64,000 bases of DNA, from assembly GCF_000204055.1 (NCBI RefSeq), contig NW_006768776.1, positions 208,105 through 272,104 of the forward strand, in the 5' to 3' direction. How positions within the stretch are numbered: the stretch's first letter is position 1; every line of letters starts with the position of its first letter. The position numbers and the translations under genes were made by a program. Source of the DNA: Melampsora larici-populina 98AG31. Taxonomy: Eukaryota; Basidiomycota; Pucciniomycetes; Pucciniales; Melampsoraceae. Under the pieces are notes generated by a model. It ran no database searches. It was not told the origin of the DNA and worked only from the letters and a program-made list of their open reading frames with translations. Below, one piece after another: positions 23,465 to 35,978 of the stretch.

Positions 23465-23621
23465 TGTCCTCTCCAACACACCTACCAGCGTATGAGAAGA
23501 GTGGTGAAGTAGAAGATGACAAGAATAAAGAAGCAAATAATGAGCAACTGAAACACCAAACTGCTGAAAAACAAATGAAAAACAAATAAAAAATTTAAGC
23601 ATATAAGGCTATTTGCCATTA

Positions 23622-23673
23622 ACCATGCAAAAGGCAATAGGCCATAGACCATGCAAAAGGCAATAGGCCATAG
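23622..23673. repeat. 26-bp tandem duplication
   Basis: Two exact 26-bp units (ACCATGCAAAAGGCAATAGG...) at 23622-23647 and 23648-23673, in the 3' region of the Ngaro-type element. Confidence 0.8.
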
Positions 23674-23770
23674 ACCAAATAAAGAAGGCACTAGCCATTG
23701 ACTCATCCAAAGACTTAATAAAAAAGGCAAATAAAGCCATTAATCAAGGACACAATTGCAGCCGAACTCA

Positions 23771-24135
23771 CTATTTCAGAAATACCTTATATCCAACATG
23801 AGACAAGCGCTCAATAACATTGTTTTGATTCTCAGGCAACCAAAGAGCAGTATGTCCCCGTACATAGATAATGAAAGTGTCTGAAGACCAGCAGCCTGCA
23901 CTCTTGATGTAGGCCATTGTTGTGCCTGCTTGAGCTAAAGCAGTGGCCCAACCTGAATGCAGAGAATGACCCAAGTAAGTCTTGTCAAAATGAGAGTGAA
24001 ACCTCTGAAGGAACCAAGAATGATTAGGCGGACACCCTTGGGAAGTAATGAATAACTCAGGAGATGAAATGAAATTGGTATCTCTTGATTGTAAGTAAGA
24101 TTTGATAAGACGGTGTAGAACTTATAACCCAACAA
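23771..24135 (-). pseudogene. tyrosine recombinase, C-terminal catalytic part
   Basis: The minus strand encodes LFITSQGCPPNHSWFLQRF, then HFDKTYLGHSLHSGWATALA, then AGCWSSDTFIIYVRGH. This is the C-terminal box of a DIRS/Ngaro/Crypton-type tyrosine recombinase: the H of GHS, the W of CWSS and the catalytic Tyr of IYVR are in place. The Arg expected in HSLR is His (HSLH), which should abolish strand cleavage. The upstream catalytic portion is 1.4 kb away (25602-25997), so the gene is also split. Its job in the element would be integration of the circular DNA copy. Confidence 0.75.
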
Positions 24136-25601
24136 GGGTTATACAGAGCTGGAAGAGGATAATCTACTAATATAATGACTAGTAGAAGTTGTCTGAGACT
24201 GCTCTTCTAAAACAATACAATCAGGAAAAGACACTGTTGTATTGAGTACTGATAAGGCACCAGAGAAATGTATCACACGAATTTTATTTCGAAAGAACAA
24301 TTTTTATTACTATCAACACTGCTATAGTGTTATTCCCAGATGATAACTAAAGAAAATAAGCAATATCTTTGTGATATTATTCCCAATAAGTCTTTTTGAC
24401 TACAATACTAAAGTAAATTTCTCTTTATAGCTGTAATAAAGGGTGTATTTAAGTGACCAGGTACTATCAAAAGAAAAAAGGGGATCAACAGTCCCAAAAT
24501 CATCTCAAAGTATATATAACAATGTAATACAACTTTTACAATGGTCAACAGCCTCAAAACCAATCAAATCCGCCCAAAAATCCCTAAAAACCCTATAATG
24601 ACATAATGTAATGATCTTATTACTAATGTATGATGTAACTTTCACAGCCAAAAGTGATCCATGACGCAATAATATGATGTACAGAACTTCTTATGATGAA
24701 TACAGGGGATTTTGTGCTTGTAAACTAGCTGAAAACCAATTTTTGAGATTACAAATTTTTTCAGATGAGGTCTAATTTCGGATTACTAAATTGCATCTTA
24801 TATCCCTCGTGATACTGATCATTTATCACCCCCATACAATCTATGTCTGATGGGTGATGAATAAGTTATTGGGTTGTGAAGTTAAGGTTTTTGGTGTTAC
24901 ATGTATGCTTGTGACTGTAAATTCGATATTGACACCAATTTCTCATTTGCCTTGTAACTTTTTTCATACACCTTCACTACTAGTGATGTAAAGTTTGTAA
25001 ATTATGTACCCTACTCTTCTGTGTTGAATGAGCTATCTACCAACATAATCTGACGTCATTGGACATATGTAACAAGCTGAAAACCTTCATCTTTGACAAT
25101 ATTCACCCATTTTCACTACTTTTCACAGCTGCTACTCTTCTTTTCTTGCTCATGTAATATGACATCATCCTCTATAACCTTAAAAATCCCGGAAAAACCC
25201 CTTGGCAACCTTAACTTCCACTATTACCACTATTACATATGCAAACTACATGTATAACACTTGTTTACCAGCTTCAAAAAAGTACCTTTTCTCTAATAAC
25301 TTCTGTTTCTTCCTATCAACCTTCAAGATTAAAATTGTTACAGTACAATATAATGTTTTTCTTTCATATTATAACTTTACTAAACCCTTAAACCTAATAT
25401 TACTACCCTAAAAACCATTTCCAAGCCTGTATACCTATGTTTTCAAATTTTTCTGATGTTTTTCTTTCTTTCTTTTTGGAATAAGATTTTGAATGGACTC
25501 TAATGATCTTAACAAGTAATTTGAAATAAAATGATGTAATCTTGGCCCAATGATCAATACATAAGCCCATAATAGCTGCAATTGATTTGAAAATCTCCAT
25601 T
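24136..25601. other. unexplained 1.4-kb insert splitting the recombinase gene
   Basis: This lies between two parts of the tyrosine recombinase that should be contiguous. It is AT-rich and without coding motifs. It is presumably a further inserted element or decayed sequence, but I could not find terminal inverted repeats or a target duplication. Confidence 0.4.
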
Positions 25602-25997
25602 TCAAATTTTCTTTCCTGCTAAACTTTTCTGGTAAACTGGTAAACTGCTAATAATAAATTTCTTGATTGGTCCCATAAATTGATCACCACAATGGATAGG
25701 ACAGGCAATGGTGTTTTTGAAATATTGAATGATTACCGGAGTGCCAATAAATCTTTTGTTGCCCTTGGAATACGGCAAATGATATTGAGCAACTTTTTTA
25801 CAGTCAGAAAACTGAAGCGCACACCGTAAGATGATCTTCCTGCCATCAAAGAGATGTTCAGAATCCGGAACCGTTAGTTCTCCTAAATGGTGCAAACCCC
25901 CAAAACCCAATCCAAGCATAGCTAAAAATAATTTATCATCATGCGATGATGACAAATTTTTGAAAACTTCTTCATTTTGATGAACCAATAAAGCCTT
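25602..25997 (-). pseudogene. tyrosine recombinase, N-terminal half of catalytic domain
   Basis: The minus strand reads ALLVHQNEEVFKNLSSSHDD, then AMLGLGFGGLHHLGELTVPD, then HLPYSKGNKRFIGTPVIIQY and ACPIHCGDQFM. The LGFGGLHHLGELT segment corresponds to the G-[LM]-[LH]-R-[LI]-G-E box holding catalytic Arg I in this recombinase class; here the Arg position is His (GLHHLGE), a second active-site loss. It belongs upstream of 24135-23771 and downstream of the core-binding domain at 48358-47981, from which it is separated by the DNA-transposon nest. Confidence 0.75.
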
Positions 25998-26009
25998 GTT
26001 CTGTCAATC

Positions 26010-26157
26010 TGTCAGAGCAGGATTAGATTTAGTTCAGAATCAGAACCTAAATCTATCAAATCCTCACGAGTTTGAAACTCACCTGTCAGAGCAGGATTAG
26101 ATTTAGTTCAGAATCAGAATCTAAATCTATCAAATCCTCACGAGTTTGAAACTCACC
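26010..26157. repeat. 74-bp tandem duplication
   Basis: 26010-26083 and 26084-26157 are tandem 74-bp copies with one difference (AGAACC/AGAATC), each starting TGTCAGAGCAGGATTAG. They lie between the recombinase fragment and the left end of the DNA transposon, and are probably a recent slippage or unequal-exchange event. Confidence 0.85.
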
Positions 26158-29100
26158 TTCATCCAAGAATAATGAAGAACAACTTGGATGAAGAGAGAAG
26201 ATTCAGAAACTCGGCTCTTCCAGGTATTTGTATGCGATACATATGATGAGTTAGGTTTGAATTGAGTACAAAACAATACATATGAAAACTACATAATCAT
26301 ATTAGTAAATGAGAAATGAAATAAAAACGAAACTGTGAACTATCATGAATGTGAAATGTTCAATTCTACACCACGAACCGTGCTTTTATTGCCAAACTGG
26401 TTCTAGGAGGTTTGAACAGACCCCCGCTTGAGACCATTTACCAATCAGTGTGGCCCCGAGGTTGCAATCAGTTTTGCAATTGGGTTGAGCTAATACAGTT
26501 GATCAACCGCTTGATTGACAGTTTGAACAATGATTACCTAAAAGCGGTTTCCACGCTACCAACAACTGAAGTGATTCCGCTTGGTTTGAATGAGCACCGT
26601 GTTCACACGGTTCTTCAACCTTTGACAAAATCGGAAGTGATTATGTCGCAATAAAAGATGATTAAAGTTCCCTCAGATTGAGGAAGAAATACGAGTTGGG
26701 CATCTTTGAACGCCATTAATCCCGAGGTTATCAAATAACCGCTGGGCTGATCACAAAGATCATCATAACCATCGAAATGAATCAGGTCGCAGATTTACCA
26801 CCATGTGATTATCAATTATCAATCATCAGGAATCATCTTTTCTTCACTGATATTCAATTGATCATAAACAGGTTTCACGGTGGACAATACAACACCAGGC
26901 GCTGCCGCGACATATCTATGTTGTGCATGTTCCAGCAGTCGCTCAATGCAGTGGGCATCTATCCACCGACATTGCCAAAAGGCGAGTCATATCGAGAACT
27001 TGCAACATTGGTCAGCTTCTTCACGCCGTTACACAGTTGGCAATAATGAGATACCATGTCAGCACGGCCAGTCAGATTGCAACAGTGATTCAGACGCACA
27101 TAGTATCAACCAACCTTTCATCTCAACTAACATGGTATTGTCTGACGAGGATGAGGATGATTATGAACGCCGTAAATGGACCATTGTGGATTTATGGTCT
27201 CGGGACCAATCCCATTTATTTGAACTTGTTCATCACAGTTTCATCGCAGACGAAGACAACGTGGGACCCAGTCATAATGATGACTCTGATGATGACGCCG
27301 CGATTGACGACAATAGTTCATCGAGCTCACGTGGTGATGTTGAACCTGAATTGTTCATGGAAACCAATGACAATTCGTCCTGGGCCCCATTTTCCAGTTT
27401 GGAGGTCTGTTAATTTGATCATCAATTTGTTTTAATGATGGTTTCAGTTTGACAATTGATTTAACTGTGCCTATTCTCCAGCAACTGGTTGGATCTTTAA
27501 TTCTAGGCTCGACCAGAACCCAGATGTCTATGCTTGAATATGAACGGGTTATATCCTTCATTTCCCTCGTGGGTGTCAAGCTTCCAGCATACAAAACACT
27601 TCGTGATGTCCAACATAAATTGAAATTGCGCTACCAATTCGATGTTTCTGAGCACGTGACACCACTCGGGAGACCTTGTTTTACTCTCAAAGTAAAACAA
27701 ATATTATCACAAGTGCGATATTCTCAGAAATCTCACTTATTTTATATGTCTGCTAATCGTGTGGACCATCGTCCATCCCGTAGGAATTAAGTAATCCGTA
27801 TGTTACTGATTACTTACAATTCATGCCCGATTTACCGACCTCAACCTCCAAAATCAATCGTCTGGGACAGTCCAAGAAATGGTGAGAGGAACTGGATTGT
27901 GATTTACGCGTACAGATGATTGCTCTACCTCATGGACATTTCTACATTCTTGAACCGGTGCAGCTTAAATCAAAAGCAATGGTCATCCCAGAATTTTTTT
28001 ATCAACAAGGCACTGAAACTTTTGCCAAATGTGTACAAGCTCGCCAGGTATACGAAACCAATCCAGACGGCACACCTTGCATCCGGATATATTTTGATTC
28101 AGCTGTCAATTTCAATTCACCTTTGTTGATTTCGGTGAATGTTAATGATTTTTGGAGGGTTTTTGATGAAATTGAGGTACGCGATGGCGTGCTTCTGAAG
28201 CCGAATTGTGGTGACACGATGTATGAAGATGTGGGTGGAGGCAATTCTATAAGAATGCCTTTGACTAATCCGTGGCGCAAAAAGGCCGCAGGAAAGTGTA
28301 TTCGTCATATGCCTCTGGTGTTATATTGCGATGATCTTTCTGGTAATGTTTCAAAGCGGTGGAATAAGCACATTGCCTTTTATTTTAAATTAGCCGGCCT
28401 ACCTCCTAAACTCTCCAATCAGGAGTACAACTGCCACTTTTTGACAACCTCAAACATTGCCGGCGCGCTAGAGCTGGCCGACCCGATTGTCGACGAACTA
28501 AAGTGAGTCCTCTTATCAAAAGTTGGGCCTTGTCACCATTGATTCCTTTTTATGAGATGGTAGTGATATTGCGAACAACGGATTCACCGCTTATGACCAT
28601 CAATCTGATGCGGAAGTACTAGTGATGGCAGTGGTTTTATGCCACTTGGGCGACTCTCCGATGCACGCGGAGGTCACCAACACTATGAATCCTACTGTTT
28701 CTCTCTCGCCTTGCCGTATCTGTAACCTCAAGGTGGAATCATTGTTGAATAAAAGGACATCTAAATATGTTAGCAATTTTGTCGGTGTTGACAAGGATGG
28801 AAACAAGGTATGCAAGATGATTGACAATAACCTTGCGCTGTGATCCATTGAGTGTCACTTGCGATTTCAGGTCTCACTACCAACGCGGAGCTGGCAGGAT
28901 ACCAAGAAGGATACCAAATCTCTCTGGACGCTAGCCCAACGCCCGGGTACGATTGGGGCATATGAAATGGAGTCTGGTAAGCTTAGTGTTAAGGACGTCC
29001 TCAATGCGTCATTTGTCAAGAAAGTTCAGGATTTCTACCGAGATCCAAAACTCACCAATGCAGATGTGCTCGAAATGTGCGCCGTTCTGAACCGCGAATT

Positions 29101-30381
29101 TGGGGAAAGGTTGTTCAATCCATTCCTGCGTTTAAAAGGTATTCAACCTTTGTGCTATTTCACGATGACGCAGGTCTGACTGTGTTGATTCTCCTCGACA
29201 GGTTTCAATGGCCATATCGACACGCCTGTTGAAATATTACATGTGCTATTGCTGGGGGTTGCAAAGTACCTATTGCGAATTCAAATGGAGAAGTGCACAG
29301 CCAAAGAAAAAGAAGATATATGGGGTAGATGGCGATCATTCAACACTTCTGGTTTGAATGTACCTCCAATTCAGCCCAAGTACATGATCACGCACTTCCT
29401 AAGTTTAACTGGGAAGGAATTCCGTGTCGTTCTCCAATCGGCCCCTTTCATATTTTCCCATTCTTCTTTATCGTCTGAAGAGCGTGAGGCATGGACCGCG
29501 CTAGCTCATCTAGCGCCTTATATTTTTCAGACGGAAATATCTGACATGGTCACCTACCTGAAACAACTTGACAACCTGATTCAAATATTTCTTCGATCAA
29601 TATTACAACTCACAGCTCAATGGTGTAACAAGCTTAAATTTCACATGTTGATTCATCTATGCGATTCAATAAGACTTCTGGGACCAGCTTGTCTTTTTGC
29701 AACAGAGAATTTCGAAGGTTACAATGGAAACACGCGGCATGCCTCTATCCGATCGAATCATTTGAGTCCTAGCAACAAGGCAGCCACAAATACGGTACCG
29801 GTATCGTATCGGCGATACCAGCACCGTAATCGGTGGCTCGATACCATCAAATTCAATATCAGGTATTGTATACGGTTCCGGGTACGATACCCAGAACCGT
29901 ATCGCATCAACCGATACCTATGGCATGCCATGGTAGGTACCATACCTCATGTTGCAGAGCGATACGGTACGATACCGGTATCGTCTGAATTACTGACGAT
30001 ACGGTACGGTATCGTACCGTAGAGGGAGGACACGGCTACGGTGCCGTACCGTACCTCAGGTACGGTTACTAGTAAACGTATCTTCAACAAAAATGATTTC
30101 AAACATAGGATTGGAATGAGAATTAGGCAGGGAGTGAAAGGAAAAAGAAACAGAGACTAAAAAATAGCAAGACATGCTTCATCCAAAGTGTTTTTTTTTT
30201 TTTTTATGCATTGCTTAAAGTGCCTCCTGAGCCAAAGGCTATCAGGCACTAACTACTTGTGCTCCGCCTCCAGTAAAAACCCCTGTGGGGAAAAGGAAGA
30301 CGTGCTGGCTGTTTGAAGTATTACAAGTGTTGGTTTATACAGATAATGGCGCTAAAGGAAGATAGGAAACATGTGTTTTGT

Positions 30382-33300
30382 TTAAATGGGTGGATTGGGG
30401 ACATTCTCGGGTCTGTCCTCATCAATGATTGATGCCCAAACCCAGCGATTCTTAAGCCGCCAAGTCGAGTTGGTGTATTTGGCAATGCACTCAAAAGCCC
30501 GTGGGTTCTTGAGGATGTCGGTTGATTCTTGGAGTTGCAATTCGTTTAAAGCTGCCGTGAGCTTTATTCGTTGCCGTTCATATCTGTGACAGATGAAAAG
30601 GAAGTGTTCAACAGATTCATACCCTTCCTGGCAATCGCACAGGGGGTCAAAACGTTGTTGATGTTTAAAAAGGTAGGAATTTAGGTAGACATGATTGGAT
30701 CTCAGCTGGGTAATTGTCACACTTTCGTGTCGATTTAAATTGCCTAACGCCTTAAGGTGTTTCTTGGGCGATGGTCGGTGTCCGAGTCGTTTGATATCTG
30801 TGTCGCTGAAGTTGTTTTCGTCCTTTTTGGACCACTCTTTGATGGCAGTTGTGAAACCCGCCAGGGTGGGAGTCGAAGTGAAAGTACTTGGAAGCTCTCG
30901 CTTTGCCAAGTTATTAGCAATCTTGTCCACAGTCTCATTACCGTGAACTCCTTTGTGGCCAGGGCACCACCTGATTGTCGTCCTCGCGTTGGCAAAAGTG
31001 CATGAGAGGTAATTGAGGATTTTGAAAGCTTCCTTCCGATCCAGGAGCGAGGCTACTGAAGGCGGGCAGTTCTTCAAGTCCATGATGACTGATTGATTAT
31101 CGAGAATAATTGATATTCGTCGTGTATGTTCAGTTGCTGTTCGGAGGGCCATGGTAAGTCCCAGGTGGACTCCTTTGTACTCCGCCTGGTAAATTCCATG
31201 TAGTCGAGCCTTCCCTAAAAATTGGGCAAGTGATTTGTTAGTATTTGCGCACCACGCAGCTGCAGTCGTGTTCTTTGTCGGAATTCGGGATCCATCTGTG
31301 AAAATGATCAAGTGCTCCTTGGACTGTTTGAGAAGCTTGGTGCCGGCCACTGCCAGTCTCTCTTTGTCCTGGATGATTGTAGAGAAGTTGGACGGTCGGA
31401 TCAATGGTGTTGTTGGATCAACCGGCAATTGGGTGGTGTATTCATCGAATTCCTTTCCCAGTGAGTGTTGGAAGAACTGATGAAATATGTTTCGGTGGTT
31501 GGATGGGTTCGTGGTCTGTGCCTGTTGGATCACAGAGAAAAGAGGGTGATGGCTAGGCTTGGTCAGTGCTCGAGCTATGAAGTTCATGGTCCTAGCCTTT
31601 AAACGAGTTTCTGGCCTAATCAGGTTCAAATCGTGCTGTAGAAATATTTTCGGTGTTGTGTGAAGCGCTCCGAGTGCTGCTCTAGCGCAGGTATTGTTGA
31701 TTGTTGTGAGGTGATCTAGGTAGTATTTTGGAGGGTCAAAAGGAAGCCACGCCGCCACTGCGTAATCAGTTGCTGCGTGAACCGTTGCTGAGAGCAGAGT
31801 TCTCATTAGCTGGGGAGGTATTCCCCATTCGGACTTAGCTAGAGAGGCTACAAAGCCCGACCGTTGCTTTCCCCTTGCGACCACGTCCCTGCGGTGTTGT
31901 GAAAACTTGAGTTTGTTGTCTAGGGTGACCCCGAGCCACTTCGCGCTTTTGAGTGGTGTGAGTTTCTTCCTTGTGCCGAAATTGATTGTGGGTGGACTCG
32001 TGATGTCGTTGGTGCTGAAGATCGACCAGTGGCTTTTCTTGATGTCAAAGATGGCCCCGTGGAGTTTGGCCCATTTGGTTTGTCGAAATGTTAGAGTTTG
32101 CATTCTTGACTTTAGTTGATGTAGATCTGCCGCCGATGCCAAGAGGATGATGTCGTCCACGAAGCCTAGAGCTTCTGCCCAAGCCAACGGTTCAGCAATG
32201 TCTAGTAGGGATGTGTTATACAGGAGGTAAAGGAGTGGAGAAAGGGGAGACCCTTGCGGTAGGCCGTGAGTCAGATTGTACGCTTTTGATTCGAAGCCAT
32301 TGAATACCAATCGAGTCGACCTGTTACTGAGGAAGCAGCGGATAATGTTGATGGTTTGGGAGTGGACTCCTTTTTTCTCGAGGGTGTCAAGTAATCTTGG
32401 ATGGTGCACTGATGGAAATGCAGATTTTACATCTGCAAACATAGCGCCCACATAGTTACCCTTTGACCATTCCCGTCGTATGTATGCGACTAGATGGACG
32501 AGGGCCTCCTCACTGGACCTATTTGGTCTGCCGCCGTAGTGTCCAGCATTCAGAAGTTGGAGCTTCTCAACTTGTTGTGACAGATGAATGGTAATAAACT
32601 TTTCGTAAAGTTTGCTGATGGTGTTGAGGAGTGCAATGGGTCGAAAGGATGCCGGGGTTGTGTAATCGGATTTACCAGGTTTGGGAATCATGATGGTTTT
32701 TGCTTCTTTCCATCGTGTGGGATAGATGCCTGTAATAGTGATACATTGGAAGAGGGCGAGAACATGATGCTTTACCTGTGACCATAGTTCTTTCCAGACC
32801 CAATTTTGAATTTGGTCTCCTCCTGGAGCCTTTAAAGGCGGGCTATTGGTGACAATTGTTGCCAGGTCTTCCTTGTTCAGGGACTTCAGAAGAGTTGGCA
32901 TTTTTGATTCTGTTAATCGTGAGTCTTCCTCTAGGGGGAATTCGAGATGGGCTGTGTCCTGAAGATCGCACGGTGCCGTGGCAACACATGTTGCATCAAA
33001 GAGGGCGTTAGCTTTCTCCTCATTTGATGTACACGTGTTGCCCTCTTTCGTGATGAGCGTGTTGATAATCGGTGATGGTTGTCGTCCAGAAGTGTATTTC
33101 TTAGCTTGAAACAGTGTATCATGGGTAAGTGTTGATAGATAAATTTTCCAATTGTCTTCTTTCGCTTTATTGACTGCGTTTTTAAATTTGTTTCGAGCGT
33201 CTTTAAAAGCTTTCCGATCCTCTTCAGTTCTGGATTTCTTCATCTTCCTTTCGCATCTCAGAGCTTCCTTACGGAGGGGGTCCAAGATCGCGGGATTCCA

Positions 33301-34278
33301 CCACTTCTTATGCTTACCAGGTGGTGGTTTCCACGGGGAGTTGTTGTCTAGGGCATTAGTAATAACTGCTATCAAATCTCTGTCGAAATCTTCAATTAAG
33401 GAGCGTGAGGTCAGCGGTTTGATGGGAGGGAGGTTTTGTTTAACTTCGGTTCGAAGGTCAATTTTTTCTACCTTCTTCCAGTTCTTTCGTGGCCTGGGAT
33501 TGTTGGAGGTGAGTGGGGAGTTGTTCTTGGTGGAGATGGTGGTTATTATGGCCTGATGATCAGAAAAGTGGCTGGTTAAACTGTCCGTGTCAATGATGCA
33601 TTGTTGTATGGCATCATCAAAGCAGTCATTAACCCACACTTGGTCGATTGAAGTACCAAGTGTGGTCTTTGAGCCTACTCCGAACGTGGCGATGCCTCGT
33701 GGTGAGCGTAGAGTGAGATCCCAGTTAGACATCAGGTCCATCAGCCGATCGGCATCTTTGTCCTGAGTGGTGATGTGAGGTGGGTTCCAGATGGCTGAGT
33801 GTAGGTTGCAGTCCGTATTGACAATAGTCGGGAGGAGCTGGATTCCCAGCGGTAGGCTCTTCATGAGTCCTTCATAGGCCTCAAAACCTGAGAAGACTGC
33901 GGGGTCGTTGTACACACTCACAGCAAGCAGTGTAAAACCGGATGCAAAGGTGACTGTGCAGGCCGCCACATCTCTAGAAGGCCAGGATAGTGGGTTGATC
34001 TGTGCCTGGAGATCTTTTCTAATATACAGACATGCTCGTGGTCTTGCTCCCGTTCTCTTTTCAGCGGGAACAGGGCTCACGAGCATCCAGTTAGCGTGCT
34101 CATTTGGTAGATAGTCGGAATTGTTCACCATGGGTTCTTGTAGTGAAAGTATTGCAAAAAGATTAGTGAAGTCAGAATTAAAGAGGGAATTTGCCGTATC
34201 CGGGGAATGACGGCAATTTAGTTGAAGGATTGATTCGGTGTCCGGTAAGGTGAGTTTTCTTCGTAGTTGTTCTAACAT
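30382..34278 (-). CDS. LINE ORF2: endonuclease, reverse transcriptase and RNase H
   Basis: 1298 aa uninterrupted. N-terminal AP-endonuclease-like domain about 1-245 (LQLNCRHS, QEPMVN, NTDCNLHSAIWNP, IDQVWVND, SDHQAI). Reverse transcriptase about 470-770, with ADVKSAFPSVHHP near 620, LPQGSPLSPLLYLLYN, and the catalytic box FVDDIILL near 709. RNase H about 990-1125 (FTDGSRIPTKNTTAAAW, AEYKGVHLGL, DNQSVI, CPGHKGVHGNE). C-terminal Cys/His segment CDCQEGYESVEHFLFICHRY. It starts with ATG at 34278, overlapping the TAG of ORF1 by 7 nt (ATGTTAG), so translation probably depends on reinitiation or coupling. It performs target-primed reverse transcription. The endonuclease motif NTDCNLHSAIW departs from the common GDFNAHH. 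Confidence 0.9.
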   Translation of the reverse strand: MLEQLRRKLTLPDTESILQLNCRHSPDTANSLFNSDFTNLFAILSLQEPMVNNSDYLPNEHANWMLVSPVPAEKRTGARPRACLYIRKDLQAQINPLSWPSRDVAACTVTFASGFTLLAVSVYNDPAVFSGFEAYEGLMKSLPLGIQLLPTIVNTDCNLHSAIWNPPHITTQDKDADRLMDLMSNWDLTLRSPRGIATFGVGSKTTLGTSIDQVWVNDCFDDAIQQCIIDTDSLTSHFSDHQAIITTISTKNNSPLTSNNPRPRKNWKKVEKIDLRTEVKQNLPPIKPLTSRSLIEDFDRDLIAVITNALDNNSPWKPPPGKHKKWWNPAILDPLRKEALRCERKMKKSRTEEDRKAFKDARNKFKNAVNKAKEDNWKIYLSTLTHDTLFQAKKYTSGRQPSPIINTLITKEGNTCTSNEEKANALFDATCVATAPCDLQDTAHLEFPLEEDSRLTESKMPTLLKSLNKEDLATIVTNSPPLKAPGGDQIQNWVWKELWSQVKHHVLALFQCITITGIYPTRWKEAKTIMIPKPGKSDYTTPASFRPIALLNTISKLYEKFITIHLSQQVEKLQLLNAGHYGGRPNRSSEEALVHLVAYIRREWSKGNYVGAMFADVKSAFPSVHHPRLLDTLEKKGVHSQTINIIRCFLSNRSTRLVFNGFESKAYNLTHGLPQGSPLSPLLYLLYNTSLLDIAEPLAWAEALGFVDDIILLASAADLHQLKSRMQTLTFRQTKWAKLHGAIFDIKKSHWSIFSTNDITSPPTINFGTRKKLTPLKSAKWLGVTLDNKLKFSQHRRDVVARGKQRSGFVASLAKSEWGIPPQLMRTLLSATVHAATDYAVAAWLPFDPPKYYLDHLTTINNTCARAALGALHTTPKIFLQHDLNLIRPETRLKARTMNFIARALTKPSHHPLFSVIQQAQTTNPSNHRNIFHQFFQHSLGKEFDEYTTQLPVDPTTPLIRPSNFSTIIQDKERLAVAGTKLLKQSKEHLIIFTDGSRIPTKNTTAAAWCANTNKSLAQFLGKARLHGIYQAEYKGVHLGLTMALRTATEHTRRISIILDNQSVIMDLKNCPPSVASLLDRKEAFKILNYLSCTFANARTTIRWCPGHKGVHGNETVDKIANNLAKRELPSTFTSTPTLAGFTTAIKEWSKKDENNFSDTDIKRLGHRPSPKKHLKALGNLNRHESVTITQLRSNHVYLNSYLFKHQQRFDPLCDCQEGYESVEHFLFICHRYERQRIKLTAALNELQLQESTDILKNPRAFECIAKYTNSTWRLKNRWVWASIIDEDRPENVPNPPI

Positions 34279-35978
34279 TGAGTTATCATGTCAACGACTA
34301 CTTCGGGTACCACTACAAGGTTTGGGGACGCGCTAGGGTTATGAGGAGGGAGGCTCTCAGCGATGCGTGTGGCACATTGAGGGTGGAAGGGGGAGTGGGC
34401 TAGGTCTTTGTTGTTTGATTCAAACAAATTCTTTGCAGATTTTGTCGGATCCATCTTTACAAGGGCTCTGATGCACGCAGTGCACTTCATAGTAGCTACA
34501 CCTTTCTTGCTGCAAACATGAGCGTGATGATCACCCCCGCAGTACGGGCACATTGGTGTAGAAGGACAAGACGGAGCTGTATGACCTGTTTTCCTACAAT
34601 TGTAGCACCTCTTTGGAGGTTCTCTACCTGCTTCGGTTTTGTGGAGGCCTCGGCCGAACCACACTTTTTCCTTAACACACTTGTCAGCCTGTGCTTGGGT
34701 GTCCAGGCCGATCAGAAGCGTGGAGTAACGCTTTGACGGATCATCTTTCAGCTTTGGGTTGAGCCACCGGATAAAGGAGGCTTCTTGTAAAAGCTCAGGG
34801 TTGGACGCGATGAGTTCTTCCTTATGGCTATGAATTTCCGGGTCAAAGGAGGTCGGGATAGCGTGGACCAAGATTGTAAAGTGTTCAGTTTTAACTTGTA
34901 GTTTGTCTGATATGATTGGTAGCCACTCTTTTTCCATTCCTCTGACCTTTTCGGCATGGGCTGCACTCTCTAGATGCAAAACTAGGTCGCCTGAGGGCAT
35001 TCGTTGGACAGTTTTGACCGTTATGGTAGCCTCTGAAGCCTCGGTGAGTTTTACGTCGTGGGTCTTAAAGGCGGTGTTGAAGCCATGTATCAGTTGCGTG
35101 ATAGAGAGGGACCCCAGTGCTACTGTTGACTTGTCCAGTTGCGTGAGGGTGATGGTGTTTGCCAGTCGTTTCCTGGTCTTGGTTTTTGGGACTGGTCTGC
35201 GTTGAGAGCTTGGTCCTGCTGATGTTGGTTGCGATCTACTGGTCGTGTGTTTCGAGGCAGCTGAAGCATAAGAGCTTGTGCCAGCTGAGGTGTGTGGAGG
35301 TGTTTTCTCCTTTTGGGCCACCAAGGATGCAATCTGGTCTGAAAGAACATCAAGTCTCTCGCTTATCGAGCTGGCTTGGAAATCAAAGGCCGGGGTTGGT
35401 CCTTTTTCGCGGTTCACTAGCGGTACTGACGCTCTGGTGGAGCTTGCAAGGTCAGATACCGGTCTACGGAAGAGTACTCTCTTCGATTTATCCAGCTCGT
35501 GTTGGTCAAAAGCAGCGTTGATCAGCACGAGCAGATCCGCTGCAGTATCAGTGTCGATTGACACCTTCTTTGCAATTCTGCCTTTGGCCGGGAGTTGAAT
35601 CGAGTCATTGGCCACCGAGACCAGCTTGGCCAGCATGACGGTGAGGGAACGTTCGTCCTCATTGCCTGGTATCAAACGGGTCATCCTCTCCGATCGAGGG
35701 GTGCCCGTTATGGACTGAACGTGGTCTTGAGCAATCAGACCAGGGGTGCTGGTACGTGCTCTCTTCTTGGAGAACTCGGCCAGTGCTGGGACCTCGTTTC
35801 GTTTAGGCAGGACTCCTAACGAATCGTTGGTGATTTCGACCTGTGGTAGTTCCTGGTCCGAGCTCTTGAGGAAAGCAGCTATCGCGTCGCCACTATGTGT
35901 AGACGCGTTCGGATCGGTCCAGCCGCTGGTCGAGGTGGTTGAGGGGTTGTCCTCGACCATTTGTCCCGTGTCGGACGC

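Noticed and set aside
30386..35819. Plus-strand open frames opposite the LINE ORFs
   Set aside because: They are antisense shadows of strong minus-strand coding with recognised domains and show no motifs of their own.
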